Numbered from the stretch's first letter, positions 41,342-50,017 are shown. The stretch is 64,000 nt of DNA from a virus (IMGVR_UViG_3300035034_002090:1-64000); one strand, 5' to 3'. Numbers and translations: made by a program. Notes: generated from the sequence alone by a model not told the origin.

Positions 41342-42505
41342 ATGAAATTCAGCGCAAAACTGCCGGTATTCTTGGAAGCAGCCTCCAAAGCCAAGAGAGC
41401 TGTGGGGTCCAAAGACCTTAACGAAATCATGCGTTCCATGCTTGTAGACGCAAGAGAGGACGGCACCGTGGTGCTTGCTGGAACGAACACCAGCGAGACC
41501 GTAGTCGTCGAGATCGAGGCTGACGTCCACACTCCCGGAGCTTCCGCACTGATGGGCGACGATTTGTATGCACTTATCAGCCGGTTCCCAAAAGGCGAGA
41601 GCCGTGACATTAACTTCGAGCTAGATCACAAGGGCTGGTGCAACATTCAGTGCGGAAAAATCAAGAGCCGTGTCGCCGGACTGGACCCCGAAATGTACCC
41701 CAAGATTCACGACGGTTACGAGAGTGATGCAAAGTTCAAGGTCACCTGTGAGACGATCACGCGCCTCTTCGGGAAGACGATCTTCTGCATCGACAAAAAG
41801 GACACCCGGGTCCAGCTAACAGGCGTGTATTTTCAGCTCGATGAAGAGAACGAGCGGATCTTGGCCACAACAACAGATGGCCATCGTCTTGCCCTGTGTT
41901 ATGCCGAGCATGAGTTTCTCTTCGACGTCACGCCAGAGGCGAGGGAGTGGATCAAAGAGGGCGTGATCATCCCGGGCAATGTCGTTCAGGATATGCTTTC
42001 CTTTATTTCCGGATACGATCCTGAAACCGTCATCAATTTCAGCAGGTTTCGCACATCAGGCATCACCCTCCAGCATGATAAATGGAGGATGACCTCTATG
42101 CTTATTGACGCTAAGTACCCGAACCTCTTGGACGTGCTCCCTAAGGAATGGAAGCGGAAGCTTCAGTTCGATCGCGGCCAGTTCTTGGAGGCTGTCAGGT
42201 TGGTGTCACTTTTCGCCGAGGACAAGTCAAACAAGTGCCGACTTCACATCAGTGGGTCTAAAGTTTTGCTGGAGGCTACCGACAAAGGTCGTGGAGAGGT
42301 CGAGCAGGAACTGGACATCATGGAAGGGGAGCATACCGGAGATGAGGTCGTCATGGGCTATCAGGTTCACTATCTCAAGGATGCTCTGTCGAACGTCGAT
42401 GGAGCTTCTATCGAGCTTAGGTACATCGACAACACCATGCCTTCGCTTATTCAGGACACCGACGATCTGATGCTTCAGATGATCGTCATGCCTATGCGCG
42501 TCTGA
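41342..42505 (+). CDS. dnaN: DNA polymerase sliding clamp (DnaN type)
   Basis: 387 aa, the normal size of bacterial beta clamps. ATTTDGHRLALC is the domain-II signature, VFLEAASKAKRAVG begins domain I, and the C-terminus MIVMPMRV resembles the bacterial PMR end. It should encircle DNA and tether the polymerase. SD AAGGACGAT. A clamp of bacterial rather than T4 type suggests capture from a host. No clamp loader is seen in the window, so the host loader may be used. Confidence 0.93.
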   Translation: MKFSAKLPVFLEAASKAKRAVGSKDLNEIMRSMLVDAREDGTVVLAGTNTSETVVVEIEADVHTPGASALMGDDLYALISRFPKGESRDINFELDHKGWCNIQCGKIKSRVAGLDPEMYPKIHDGYESDAKFKVTCETITRLFGKTIFCIDKKDTRVQLTGVYFQLDEENERILATTTDGHRLALCYAEHEFLFDVTPEAREWIKEGVIIPGNVVQDMLSFISGYDPETVINFSRFRTSGITLQHDKWRMTSMLIDAKYPNLLDVLPKEWKRKLQFDRGQFLEAVRLVSLFAEDKSNKCRLHISGSKVLLEATDKGRGEVEQELDIMEGEHTGDEVVMGYQVHYLKDALSNVDGASIELRYIDNTMPSLIQDTDDLMLQMIVMPMRV

Positions 42506-42521
42506 CAACGAGAAAGCAACC

Positions 42522-43280
42522 ATGGATGCTTGGAACATTTATCCACCCTACTGCCCGCCATATGATATGGAAGACAATATCAATTCCTACACGCTTCAAA
42601 TCGAAGATCGCTACGTCGGCGTCGTCGAGGACCTTCTCATCGAACAAGGTGCCAGATACATCATCGGCGTCGATGAGGTCGGCATGGGGCCTCTGGCTGG
42701 TCCCGTGACAGCAGCCGCTGTGATGATTGACTGTGACAATCTTGACGCCGAGTGGCTCTCCCGCGTCAATGACTCAAAGAAGCTTTCTGAGTCGAAGCGT
42801 GACAGCATCGTCGAGGATATTCGAGCCAATGTCGTTGACAGGAGCGTTGCCAGTCGAAGCCCAGCCGCTATCGACGCCAAGGGCCTGTCAAAGTGCCTCG
42901 AAGAGGTCATGACGCAAGTTGTGTGCGAAATCATGTCCAGCTCTGGGATTCATCCCGATGTTGTTGTTATCGATGGTACGGGCTCGAATCTTCCGGTCGA
43001 TGTGCATCAGATAAGGATCAAAAAGGGTGATGGGCTCAGCTACCATATCGGCGCAGCTAGCATCCTTGCCAAGGTGAGCCGGGATAGCCATATGTACGAT
43101 ATGCACGCACGCTGGCCCGAGTATGGTTTCTGTAGCCACAAGGGTTACGGCACCAAGCAACACATCGAAGCGATTGAACGACACGGCCCTTGCTCGGTGC
43201 ATCGGCTGACATTCGGTAAGGTGCGCCAGCACAAAGAGCGACTACGAACTTCTCCACGACCCCCAAACACAAAGGTGTAA
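42522..43280 (+). CDS. rnhB: Ribonuclease HII
   Basis: IGVDEVGMGPLAGPV (48-62) with catalytic D51/E52, NDSKKLSESKR, VVIDGTG and the HIGAASILAKVSRD segment with the last acidic residue make a complete RNase HII site. It removes RNA from RNA-DNA hybrids, such as primers. The first 35 residues are an extra segment. It is coupled with the clamp (16 nt) and the exonuclease (1 nt), a small DNA-maturation operon. Confidence 0.95.
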   Translation: MDAWNIYPPYCPPYDMEDNINSYTLQIEDRYVGVVEDLLIEQGARYIIGVDEVGMGPLAGPVTAAAVMIDCDNLDAEWLSRVNDSKKLSESKRDSIVEDIRANVVDRSVASRSPAAIDAKGLSKCLEEVMTQVVCEIMSSSGIHPDVVVIDGTGSNLPVDVHQIRIKKGDGLSYHIGAASILAKVSRDSHMYDMHARWPEYGFCSHKGYGTKQHIEAIERHGPCSVHRLTFGKVRQHKERLRTSPRPPNTKV

Positions 43281-43281
43281 T

Positions 43282-43857
43282 ATGCCGCTATTGGACAGAA
43301 TATTAGTTGTTGATCTCGAAGCGACCTGCTGGCCGCATGAGACCCCCGAGGACGAGCAACAGGAAACTATCGAGGTTGGCCTGTGCGAAGTCAGACTCGA
43401 TAGCGGCACTGTTGCACTCGGGGACCGCATCAGCTATTTGGTGGCCCCACAGCAGTCCACTGTGAGCGAGTTCTGCACATCACTCACCACACTTACTCAA
43501 GAGGATGTTGAGCAAGGTCTCCCGCTCGATGAAGTTCTATCTGAAATTAAAGAAACCCACCTTTCTTCTGAGGTCCCTTGGGCAAGCTGGGGGGCATGGG
43601 ACAGGTATTTCCTACAGGGTGAGTGTGACAGAAAGGGCATCCACTTCCCGTTTCACCACTTCCACTATAACGTCAAAGCCCTGTTCGGCCTGATGACCGG
43701 TAAGATGGATACCAACTTCAACGTGAAGTCAGCTACAAAGGAGCTGGGTATGGAGTTCGATGGCACGCTACACAGGGGCCATGATGACGCCTACAACATC
43801 GCTAGGATCCTCAAAAAGCTTGTGGTAGGCTCTAGGCCGAACTTTACCTCTACGTGA
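43282..43857 (+). CDS. DEDDh 3'-5' exonuclease
   Basis: VVDLEATCW supplies D11/E13, and HRGHDDAYNIARIL has the His and Asp of the last Exo motif, the DEDDh layout of the KapD/ERI-1/oligoribonuclease-like branch. 191 aa. It may trim RNA or DNA ends next to RNase HII. The substrate is not predictable. Confidence 0.87.
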   Translation: MPLLDRILVVDLEATCWPHETPEDEQQETIEVGLCEVRLDSGTVALGDRISYLVAPQQSTVSEFCTSLTTLTQEDVEQGLPLDEVLSEIKETHLSSEVPWASWGAWDRYFLQGECDRKGIHFPFHHFHYNVKALFGLMTGKMDTNFNVKSATKELGMEFDGTLHRGHDDAYNIARILKKLVVGSRPNFTST

Positions 43858-43868
43858 CGGAGTGAATC

Positions 43869-44000
43869 ATGGATGCAGGTGTAAAAGAGCTTTTCAAACT
43901 AGCTGGACGTTTTCTGGTTTTTGGGACACAGCGGTTTCCATCAATTGAGGTGGATGCTTACGGCATGAGAAAGGTAGAAGGTCAACCGTTGGGAATATAG
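43869..44000 (+). CDS. Small hypothetical protein, 43 aa
   Basis: ATG 43869 after GACGGAGTGAATC (SD GGAG). The frame runs without interruption to TAG 43998, with a hydrophobic middle and basic end. Short, but well placed behind the exonuclease. Confidence 0.5.
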   Translation: MDAGVKELFKLAGRFLVFGTQRFPSIEVDAYGMRKVEGQPLGI

Positions 44001-44006
44001 CTAGCC

Positions 44007-44147
44007 ATGACACCAGAGTATCGGGAGGCGCATCCGACCATGTCCATTCCGATTATTGATTTTGATTCTGAAGAGGATGTCGCGGAGGGCCTGAAGAGGC
44101 TAGACTCACTATTTGTTGGCATCCGAAGAAGCATGGAATGCCGTTGA
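44007..44147 (+). CDS. Small acidic protein, 46 aa
   Basis: ATG 44007 lies 6 nt after the previous stop. Acidic middle (IIDFDSEEDVAEG). It ends 3 nt before the terminator stem region. No family. Confidence 0.5.
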   Translation: MTPEYREAHPTMSIPIIDFDSEEDVAEGLKRLDSLFVGIRRSMECR

Positions 44148-44150
44148 TCA

Positions 44151-44182
44151 CTAAATGCCCCCGATCCTCTTCGGGGGCTTAG
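44151..44182. terminator. Bidirectional terminator between convergent operons
   Basis: GCCCCCGA/TCGGGGGC (44157-44164/44171-44178) with a 6-nt loop, flanked by CTAA and TTAG that extend the pairing. It separates the + replication genes from the minus virion genes. Right next to it (44182-44197) is the 16-bp repeat GTGCAATCGTGTGCAC. Confidence 0.85.
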
Positions 44183-44201
44183 TGCAATCGTGTGCACTCG
44201 C

Positions 44202-44528
44202 CTAGAAATCCTCGCTCCACTCCACTTCCGCCGACACGACTGTTGCACTGCCAGTATCTGGACGTGCCCAGATGACGACTGGTGTGTCCGGTGTCAATGT
44301 AGCTTTTGCCCTTATGTTTGACGAAGACATATTTTTGACCCTGTTCGAGCCTGCCGAAAGTCTTTCTAAGGGAGGTATCCTGAGGCCATCCGTGTCCATG
44401 GAAAAGCTAGCTGCCTTAGAAATCTCCGACGCAGATTCAGAGCCTACATACCCGTCAGGAAGACTAAATGTCGCTCCACTCCCAACATCTCCTGCAATGG
44501 TGGTCTTGAACGAACAGTCCTCGTTCGA
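44202..44528 (-). CDS. C-terminal extension of the virion protein beyond an in-frame UAA
   Basis: The frame directly after the UAA at 44529-44531 stays open for 108 codons in the same phase as 44529-45398 and ends ...SAEVEWSEDF with a stop. No SD or good start marks an independent gene; the first ATG is at 44399. The content (Ser/Thr/Gly-rich beta protein) suits continuation of the upstream virion protein. Either readthrough makes a longer minor form, or the gene carries a nonsense change. Confidence 0.6.
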   Translation of the reverse strand, partial: SNEDCSFKTTIAGDVGSGATFSLPDGYVGSESASEISKAASFSMDTDGLRIPPLERLSAGSNRVKNMSSSNIRAKATLTPDTPVVIWARPDTGSATVVSAEVEWSEDF

Positions 44529-45398
44529 TTAGAAAGAGGCACCCTCTAGCCTTACGTTCACGGGGTTTGGGATGCCATTGAAAAAGTCGCGTGGCCTTAA
44601 CGCGAGAATAGGCTCCCACTCGCCTTGCGAGACAGTTAGAGAATACCCCTCGACCGTATCGGCTACATTTCTTCGGGAGGATTCCCTGAAGCCGCCGATG
44701 ATGCTGAATTTACTGCCTCCCATGAATAGACTTAAATCACCACCAGAGTTTCCATTTTCAACCTCCGCACGTATCGGGAGGTTTGCAGATTCAAGCGAAG
44801 CACCTGAGAAGTTATCGTCTTCGGCCGGGTCGTACAGGTGTGCGATGTGTCGGCACATATAAGACTCGAATTCCGAGATCTTTATCTGCTTTTGTATGAT
44901 CCAGTTGAAACTCCCGTACCCGTACCATGTGAAGTCTATGAGAAATATGTGACCGCCAAGAAGATCTGCCTGAACACCATAAGCCCCAGACCCATCGAGC
45001 TTGTTTTCCGAGAAAAAGCTTTGGTAGGTCTTGTGTACGATTTGTCCTGCTCGCCTCACGAAAACGAACAGGCCCGTACTGTCAACACCCCACCCCATCC
45101 CGTTTCTTTCGTCGAAGTAACCCCACCGAGCGACCTGATCGTCAACAGGAAGTCCGGATAGACGAACGCCCATACCGGTCTCACCCTGAGTACCAGCTTG
45201 GTATCGCCCCTTCTCGTTTGTGGTGATACTAATCGATGATAACGCATCAGCCCCGGTGGATAGGGCTATCTCCCCCTCAAACATGGAGTGATCAGCAGTA
45301 CCACTCTTTACTACAGTGTCCCTCAATCGAGACACACCCATAAAGGATTCTAGCTCGAAAGTCGGTTGGTTCGTGGCAACCACCGACTCATCGAACAT
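44529..45398 (-). CDS. Probable virion structural protein, 289 aa before UAA
   Basis: Motifs such as SGLPVDDQVARWGYFDERNGMGWGVD and FVFVRRAGQIVHK resemble a family of structural proteins found in large tailed phages, in which a WGYFD..NG unit is followed by a beta-sandwich. No catalytic site. It is on the minus strand with 45481-46161, away from the enzyme genes. The frame continues beyond its UAA for 108 codons. Adsorption or tail role is inference. Confidence 0.78.
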   Translation of the reverse strand: MFDESVVATNQPTFELESFMGVSRLRDTVVKSGTADHSMFEGEIALSTGADALSSISITTNEKGRYQAGTQGETGMGVRLSGLPVDDQVARWGYFDERNGMGWGVDSTGLFVFVRRAGQIVHKTYQSFFSENKLDGSGAYGVQADLLGGHIFLIDFTWYGYGSFNWIIQKQIKISEFESYMCRHIAHLYDPAEDDNFSGASLESANLPIRAEVENGNSGGDLSLFMGGSKFSIIGGFRESSRRNVADTVEGYSLTVSQGEWEPILALRPRDFFNGIPNPVNVRLEGASF

Positions 45399-45480
45399 CG
45401 TTTTCTGGCCAGAGATAGACCTCTGTGGCGAATTATCTTATCAATCATGCCTCTTATGAAGCTTGTCATAGTGTTTCCTA

Positions 45481-46161
45481 TCAGGGCCGCCAGAATCCTC
45501 GGAACCTAACGTTCCAGACAAGCTCGAACGCTACGGCTATCATCTTGTCGCTTACCTTGCTTTTCTTTTTAAGGAGCTTGGGGGTATTGAGCCTGAGATC
45601 GAAATCCCTCTTTCCTGTTTCTTCCCGAAGAAGTTCCAGCACTTTCTTTTCTAGCGCCTCTCCAAGCCTCCCCCGGTGATACTCTTCTTGCAGGATGGAG
45701 ATGAATACCTCTTCTGCATGTTCGCTCGTCACACCTTTGAGCATTTGCCGTCTCACGTCCCTGTCATTAAGGGCGTCTGTGACAAGATCGGCCAGATGCC
45801 TGTCTGTTCTCTCTGCCAGTCTTTTTTCAAACTCCTGCCAATCGATAACGATGGCTATCTTACCTCGAACGTACAGCGGGGTCTTGCCGGGGTCATGCCA
45901 GTCATCTCCGGTGTTATGACGTTTGAATGCTCTATCTGAAAACCCGGGCTTGCTGCCCTTCTTTCCTCGGAGCAGTTCAAGCTCGTGGATTTTTCTAGTA
46001 CGTGATAGGGAGTCTTCGATGGCGTCAAACAGAGCCCAATTAATGTCTTGAGGCACTACCTCATCGTCACTTCCTCCCTTGAATTTTCCAACGATGAAGT
46101 CGCCAACCTTCTTTGCAAACTTAAGGCTTTTCAAAAGGGCTTTAGGTATCAGATTAAGCAT
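45481..46161 (-). CDS. Hypothetical protein, probable virion-associated, 226 aa
   Basis: Start chosen at 46161 (SD GGGAG); the ATG 6 nt earlier (46167) is too close to the SD. Basic, helical-rich protein with a long charged C-terminal half. It heads the minus-strand pair with the structural protein downstream, and 82 nt separate them. Virion role inferred from that neighbour only. Confidence 0.7.
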   Translation of the reverse strand: MLNLIPKALLKSLKFAKKVGDFIVGKFKGGSDDEVVPQDINWALFDAIEDSLSRTRKIHELELLRGKKGSKPGFSDRAFKRHNTGDDWHDPGKTPLYVRGKIAIVIDWQEFEKRLAERTDRHLADLVTDALNDRDVRRQMLKGVTSEHAEEVFISILQEEYHRGRLGEALEKKVLELLREETGKRDFDLRLNTPKLLKKKSKVSDKMIAVAFELVWNVRFRGFWRP

Positions 46162-46234
46162 GGACATCTCCCGGGCATCCTAGTGTCTTAAGGAATACTC
46201 CCTTGCTTTGCACTCAGATTCAACTCATGCATCG

Positions 46235-46264
46235 TTGACGTTGGGGTCGGTTTGCGAATAGAAT
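46235..46264 (+). promoter_or_regulatory. Sigma70-type promoter
   Basis: TTGACG (46235-46240), 18-nt spacer, TAGAAT (46259-46264), 25 nt before the ATG at 46289. It starts the right-hand + operon and is divergent from the minus virion pair. Confidence 0.7.
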
Positions 46265-46288
46265 ACCCAGCGAGCCGCAAGGATCTAT

Positions 46289-47044
46289 ATGAATAAGAAA
46301 CCTATACATAAAGAGAAGCGTAACCCTCTTTACAGTTGGCTATACACGCCATCTTGTACGGGGATGGTCGTAAGGAGTACCGGAAAAACGAGAGAGAGGG
46401 CTTTGAATATCATTTCGAAGCGACACATCTTCTGGTTTAGGCCATCTCACAATCGCGTCGACGCCGTTGTGAGAGGGTCAGAGAAGGACTATCTGGTCAA
46501 TCTGGACTTTGAACACCATCACTTTGGCGACTTCGTGGACGGTAGTATGCTTTGTGATTGCGAAGCCTTTACCTTCAGGGATGGGCCTTGTAAGCACATT
46601 GTTGCTGTCGCTGCCGAAGCTATAACGCGCATCGAGGGTGGTGACGCCACCACTTGGATGCGAGAGGTGTGTTCAGAGTCTAGAAATAGTGGCGAGCAGT
46701 ACAAGCCGTGGGAACGCAAGCCTCAGATTGATGAGGAAATAGCAAAAGTGCACAATGCTACCGTGGAGGTGGTTAAGAAGCATCGAAAGGAAATTCGATG
46801 CTACTCCCTCAAGAGCGGCATGTTTTGGACAGGATCCCTGCCCTTGCCTGAGATAGGAGAGAGCATAAAGGCCAAGCTCCCTACCGGTGACGAGATCGAT
46901 GCAGAGGTTCTGCGTGAATTCAGTGAGGACGAGAACAGTATGTTGGGCTATTGGGTTCGGCTAGAAGACGCCCCTGATATTTACAAAAACGACGAGATCG
47001 TGTTGTATGGATCCGAGATGATCAGGAGGGCCTCCGATGATTGA
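46289..47044 (+). CDS. SWIM zinc-finger protein, 251 aa
   Basis: CDCEAFTFRDGPCKHIVAVA (about 89-108) is a clean SWIM motif (CxC...CxH), which binds zinc and usually DNA or protein partners. The N-terminal 85 residues hold a basic region (SKRHIFWFRPSHNRV). The C-terminal half is unassigned. First gene behind the promoter at 46235; its end overlaps the next gene. Confidence 0.87.
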   Translation: MNKKPIHKEKRNPLYSWLYTPSCTGMVVRSTGKTRERALNIISKRHIFWFRPSHNRVDAVVRGSEKDYLVNLDFEHHHFGDFVDGSMLCDCEAFTFRDGPCKHIVAVAAEAITRIEGGDATTWMREVCSESRNSGEQYKPWERKPQIDEEIAKVHNATVEVVKKHRKEIRCYSLKSGMFWTGSLPLPEIGESIKAKLPTGDEIDAEVLREFSEDENSMLGYWVRLEDAPDIYKNDEIVLYGSEMIRRASDD

Positions 47045-47249
47045 GGTTCCCAAAAACCCCCGATCGTCTCTTAGTGAAGATGCATGGCGCACACTGATGT
47101 CTGTATCTTTAGATGAGGGGAAAAGCATGAAGGCGGTCGTGAGTGAGCTTATCTGCTCAACCTATCCTGAGCATGTACCGCCCCCAAAGTTAGTTGAAGG
47201 TCAGATTGAAATGCTCCCGGAAAACGAAAAGGATGGAGATGAAAGATAA
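47037..47249 (+). CDS. Hypothetical protein, 70 aa
   Basis: Overlaps the SWIM gene by 8 nt. Residues 5-40 (SLSEDAWRTLMSVSLDEGKSMKAVVSELI) look like a ribbon-helix-helix/CopG-type unit. The rest is acidic. Possibly a small DNA-binding protein. Confidence 0.68.
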   Translation: MIEVPKNPRSSLSEDAWRTLMSVSLDEGKSMKAVVSELICSTYPEHVPPPKLVEGQIEMLPENEKDGDER

Positions 47250-47463
47250 CCAAAAGTTAGTTTTCCCGGGGACAGCTGATGGAGAGTACAAGTTTCTCAA
47301 ATGCCCCCTACTAGGGGAGTTGAGATGCACACTACTGTGCGAGACAGTCTGCGCCGATACCGGCTGGGCAGACAACAAGTCCAAGCGGGTTCGTTCTGAA
47401 TGCGAGAGCTGGAAGAAATATAGAGAACTCCAACAAGAGGAAGAAGATGTCGAGAATAGCTAG
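47239..47463 (+). CDS. Small Cys-containing protein, 74 aa
   Basis: Start at ATG 47239 (SD AAGGATGGAG), overlapping the upstream gene by 11 nt; ATG 47233 is possible. Cysteines in KCPLLGELRCTLLCETVCAD and RSECESW could bind a metal. No family. Confidence 0.68.
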   Translation: MKDNQKLVFPGTADGEYKFLKCPLLGELRCTLLCETVCADTGWADNKSKRVRSECESWKKYRELQQEEEDVENS

Positions 47464-47737
47464 CATGTCCGCCACCAAGCTCAAAAAAGACACCGTTGAA
47501 GGGATGAGGGTAATCAAAAGAGCCCATCAGCTCGACGAGAAAGCCACAGAACGTGTTGGTCGAGCTGTATATAAGACTCTTGAGACGGCTCCATCAAGAC
47601 TGACAATCAGCCAGACCCTGTATGACGTTGTCGATATGGACGGCACTCATCGAGAGATGACCAAGCGGCAGGCAAAGAAAGCCTACTCGCCGAGGCAGGT
47701 CCGAAGAGCGCTCAAGCAAACCCGTAGGAATGCATGA
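47447..47737 (+). CDS. Hypothetical basic protein, 96 aa
   Basis: ATG overlaps the previous gene by 17 nt. Lys/Arg-rich, with a C-terminal SPRQVRRALKQTRRNA. Probably nucleic-acid-binding; no known domain. Confidence 0.68.
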   Translation: MSRIASMSATKLKKDTVEGMRVIKRAHQLDEKATERVGRAVYKTLETAPSRLTISQTLYDVVDMDGTHREMTKRQAKKAYSPRQVRRALKQTRRNA

Positions 47738-47820
47738 CTTTTGTTTTGGTCACGGGTAGTAATGCATAGTGCTGATCAACTGCTTGATCTCCATGCGGGA
47801 TCAACACAAGGAGGTAGGTG

Positions 47821-48060
47821 ATGGAAAACACCATCAACGACAATCAAGATGAAGCTTTCGATCGTCTGGTCGAGATGGGCGGGGAGGACAAGTGGATCCC
47901 TAGAGACAACCTGTCTGTCCATCACAATACGGTAAAAGCTCTCGCTCGCCGCAAGCTTGTCCAGCTGAGGGAGTTTGATGGCAAAGAGTACGTAGCCGTA
48001 GCAGGTGTCATTTTACCTCCACTCATGGAGAGTGGACGGGATGAGGCGTGCTCTGCCTGA
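47821..48060 (+). CDS. Probable winged-helix/HTH protein, 79 aa
   Basis: SD AAGGAGGTAG before GTG/ATG; ATG 47821 taken. WIPRDNLSVHHNTVKALARRKLVQLREF matches a small winged-helix pattern. The stop overlaps a tiny membrane ORF (TGATG), which is followed by the endolysin. Confidence 0.7.
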   Translation: MENTINDNQDEAFDRLVEMGGEDKWIPRDNLSVHHNTVKALARRKLVQLREFDGKEYVAVAGVILPPLMESGRDEACSA

Positions 48061-48128
48061 TGTTACAGTTAGCCTTATGCGTTATGTCACTTGCTTATCT
48101 TGTAGCGCTCTATCTTCGAGCGCGATAG
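48060..48128 (+). CDS. Possible 22-aa single-helix membrane peptide upstream of the endolysin
   Basis: ATG at 48060 overlaps the preceding stop (TGATG). The sequence is almost entirely hydrophobic (LALCVMSLAYLVALYL) with a basic end (RAR), a single transmembrane helix. It is 10 nt before the amidase. A holin-like or regulator role is speculative; it may also be chance. Confidence 0.4.
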   Translation: MLQLALCVMSLAYLVALYLRAR

Positions 48129-48138
48129 TGAGGTTTTT

Positions 48139-49026
48139 ATGAGTCCGGAAAAGTACAACGCAAAATTTGTCCCGATATTTGCTCCAGATGGTTTTCCGGA
48201 TACTTGGAAGCATGACGCCAAGGCGCTCTACGGTGATGATCCGTCTGATGCCCTATTTACCGCAGCCCTGAAAGAGGTTCAGCATAAGCTTGGCCTGAAG
48301 GTAGACGGATACTGCGGACCCGCTACAATCGATGCCATGGCCGATTTCGATCGTGGCCTAATGTGCCGTGACCCCAATACGAACGGAAGTATTGTAGTAG
48401 GGCCTAAGAGTTACCGTGTGCCTTTTCCCGTAGTTACGTACTTTGATGATTTTACCATCGGAGACACCGTAAGTAGGGTGAGGAAAACCCCTGTCAGCTC
48501 TATCGTGACCCACTACGATGTTAGCTATAGCGCTCGAAGCACTGAGGAAATACTCCAGAACCGTGGGTACTCCACTCACTTCATTATAGATGGTGATGAT
48601 AAGGGTACGATCTATCAGTGCCATAACCCTACCACGCGAGTGGCTGTTCATGCTGGTTCATTTAATAGCCGCTCGATAGGCGTCGACCTGAATAATCCAG
48701 CCTCACCGAAGTATCAAAAGGCTGATGCGAAGAGGCGCGGCCGAGAGCGTCAAATCGTCGAGCTTCAGATCAACGAATCAGGCTATCGCCGCCTGTCCTA
48801 TTTCCCAGAGCAAATTCAATCCTTCAACGCTTTACTTGATGTCCTGTGCAAGTCTACGTCCGTACCTCGGATGTGTCCCCGGGATGACCAAGGCAAACCT
48901 ATCGTAGGTGTATTTCTGAACGCCGACAGTTTCGAAGGCATCCTCGGGCACTATCACCTGACCCGAAGAAAGTCGGACCCAGCTCCACTGGATTGGGATG
49001 CTGTCTGCCCGAACGCTAATACTTGA
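48139..49026 (+). CDS. Endolysin: peptidoglycan-binding domain plus amidase_2, 295 aa
   Basis: Residues about 35-75 (AALKEVQHKLGLKVDGYCGPATIDAM) are a peptidoglycan-binding module. The catalytic part has VTHYDVSY (first zinc His), VAVHAGSFNSRSIGVDL and GHYHLTRRKSDPAP, the amidase_2 zinc layout. It cuts the bond between muramic acid and L-Ala at lysis. There is no signal peptide, so a holin is needed. An inverted repeat GCGCTC/GAGCGC lies just upstream. Confidence 0.92.
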   Translation: MSPEKYNAKFVPIFAPDGFPDTWKHDAKALYGDDPSDALFTAALKEVQHKLGLKVDGYCGPATIDAMADFDRGLMCRDPNTNGSIVVGPKSYRVPFPVVTYFDDFTIGDTVSRVRKTPVSSIVTHYDVSYSARSTEEILQNRGYSTHFIIDGDDKGTIYQCHNPTTRVAVHAGSFNSRSIGVDLNNPASPKYQKADAKRRGRERQIVELQINESGYRRLSYFPEQIQSFNALLDVLCKSTSVPRMCPRDDQGKPIVGVFLNADSFEGILGHYHLTRRKSDPAPLDWDAVCPNANT

Positions 49027-49082
49027 ATATGTGCACTGGTCATGATTATTTTTATATGAACCTAACTAAACAAGGAGACGTT

Positions 49083-49319
49083 ATGAGCGATCAAAAAAAT
49101 AACGAAGTGCAGGAGCGGCCACTATGTCTAGGTGGCTTCACCAGCAAAGAGCAGGCTCAGGCTGAGAGAGCCCTCGGTAAATCAGGATTTCTAACCGAAG
49201 AGCTTCCCGCCGGTGGTCTTACCCAAGAATCCTTTGACGGCCCTCCGCCTGCTGGCGACGAGTCGGATTCCGAGGAAGAAGGAGAGTCGGATTCAGGTAC
49301 TGAGGAAGATGACGAGTGA
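49083..49319 (+). CDS. Acidic hypothetical protein, 78 aa
   Basis: SD CAAGGAGACG. The C-terminus is a run of Asp/Glu/Ser (DESDSEEEGESD), probably disordered. Stop overlaps the next GTG start by 4 nt. Could be a DNA mimic or partner of the glycosylase; speculative. Confidence 0.75.
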   Translation: MSDQKNNEVQERPLCLGGFTSKEQAQAERALGKSGFLTEELPAGGLTQESFDGPPPAGDESDSEEEGESDSGTEEDDE

Positions 49320-50017
49320 GCTTAGACGAGTTCGGCGACCTCATTGTTTGCTCTAGCTTGAAGTGTGCCTCATGTGAGCTGGGTCGTAAGTCTAGGTTCG
49401 ATCCGCCACTCAAGCACATCAATCGCTTCTCTGAAGATGAGATTGAAGAAGGCAAGCACCTCCAACGGGTCATGGGGTTTGGTTACGAGGGATGCCCCAT
49501 AATCTTAGTTGGCGAGTATCCTCGGGATATTGAGGATGACTCAGCAAATCACGGTGCGTTCGGGGTTGCAGAGGCCGAGTTTTTGAGCAAGACGTCTGGC
49601 CCCCTTAAGCCGGTTTTACGGGCGGTTCAGCGAGTAGGTATTCCATCTAGGGCTGTTTACAGCACAAGTGCAATCAAGTGCGCAGTACCCAAAGGCGCTG
49701 AAGCAGAGGCTAGGCATAAGTCCTCGTGCCTAGTGAACCATCTAGGGGTTGAGATCGAGCATATCGAACCCGCTGTAATTTGGGTGACAGGTGCAGTGGG
49801 CATGGATATGGTACGAAGACATTTCAAGCCATCTGACGTACCAAAATTATCGCCCGGTCAATTTCACATTTTCAAAGCGCCCAAGATATGGAGATTCCAG
49901 ACAATAATGATCTTGAGAACCCATCACCCCTCTCAAGTGAAGATAGGTACGGCGAGTTACGAAGGTATCGAGATGGGTTGCCTGAAGATGATGGATTACC
50001 TCGCGAACGCACTTTAG
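49316..50017 (+). CDS. Family-4-like uracil-DNA glycosylase (4Fe-4S), 233 aa
   Basis: GTG start overlapping the previous stop. C17/C20, C122 and C138 match the four Fe-S cysteines of family 4/5 enzymes. GEYPRDIED (66-74) is motif A, SAIKC (118-122) replaces NVVKC, and THHPS (202-206) is the HPS motif. Motif A is unusual (Tyr and Arg where GEAPG is common), so activity or substrate may differ. A phage enzyme of this type may protect dUTP-containing DNA or edit deaminated bases together with the dCTP deaminase. Confidence 0.83.
   Translation: MSLDEFGDLIVCSSLKCASCELGRKSRFDPPLKHINRFSEDEIEEGKHLQRVMGFGYEGCPIILVGEYPRDIEDDSANHGAFGVAEAEFLSKTSGPLKPVLRAVQRVGIPSRAVYSTSAIKCAVPKGAEAEARHKSSCLVNHLGVEIEHIEPAVIWVTGAVGMDMVRRHFKPSDVPKLSPGQFHIFKAPKIWRFQTIMILRTHHPSQVKIGTASYEGIEMGCLKMMDYLANAL

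Noticed and set aside
42535-42550. DnaA box near the clamp/RNase HII boundary
   Set aside because: TTATCCACC differs from TTATNCACA and stands alone; no cluster.
44529-44531. Reassignment of UAA as a sense codon
   Set aside because: Many genes here end at UAA followed closely by an SD and a start, so UAA works as a stop.
44272-44532. An 86-codon + strand frame opposite the virion gene
   Set aside because: It has no SD and lies opposite a minus frame that continues in phase from the structural protein; treated as a shadow.
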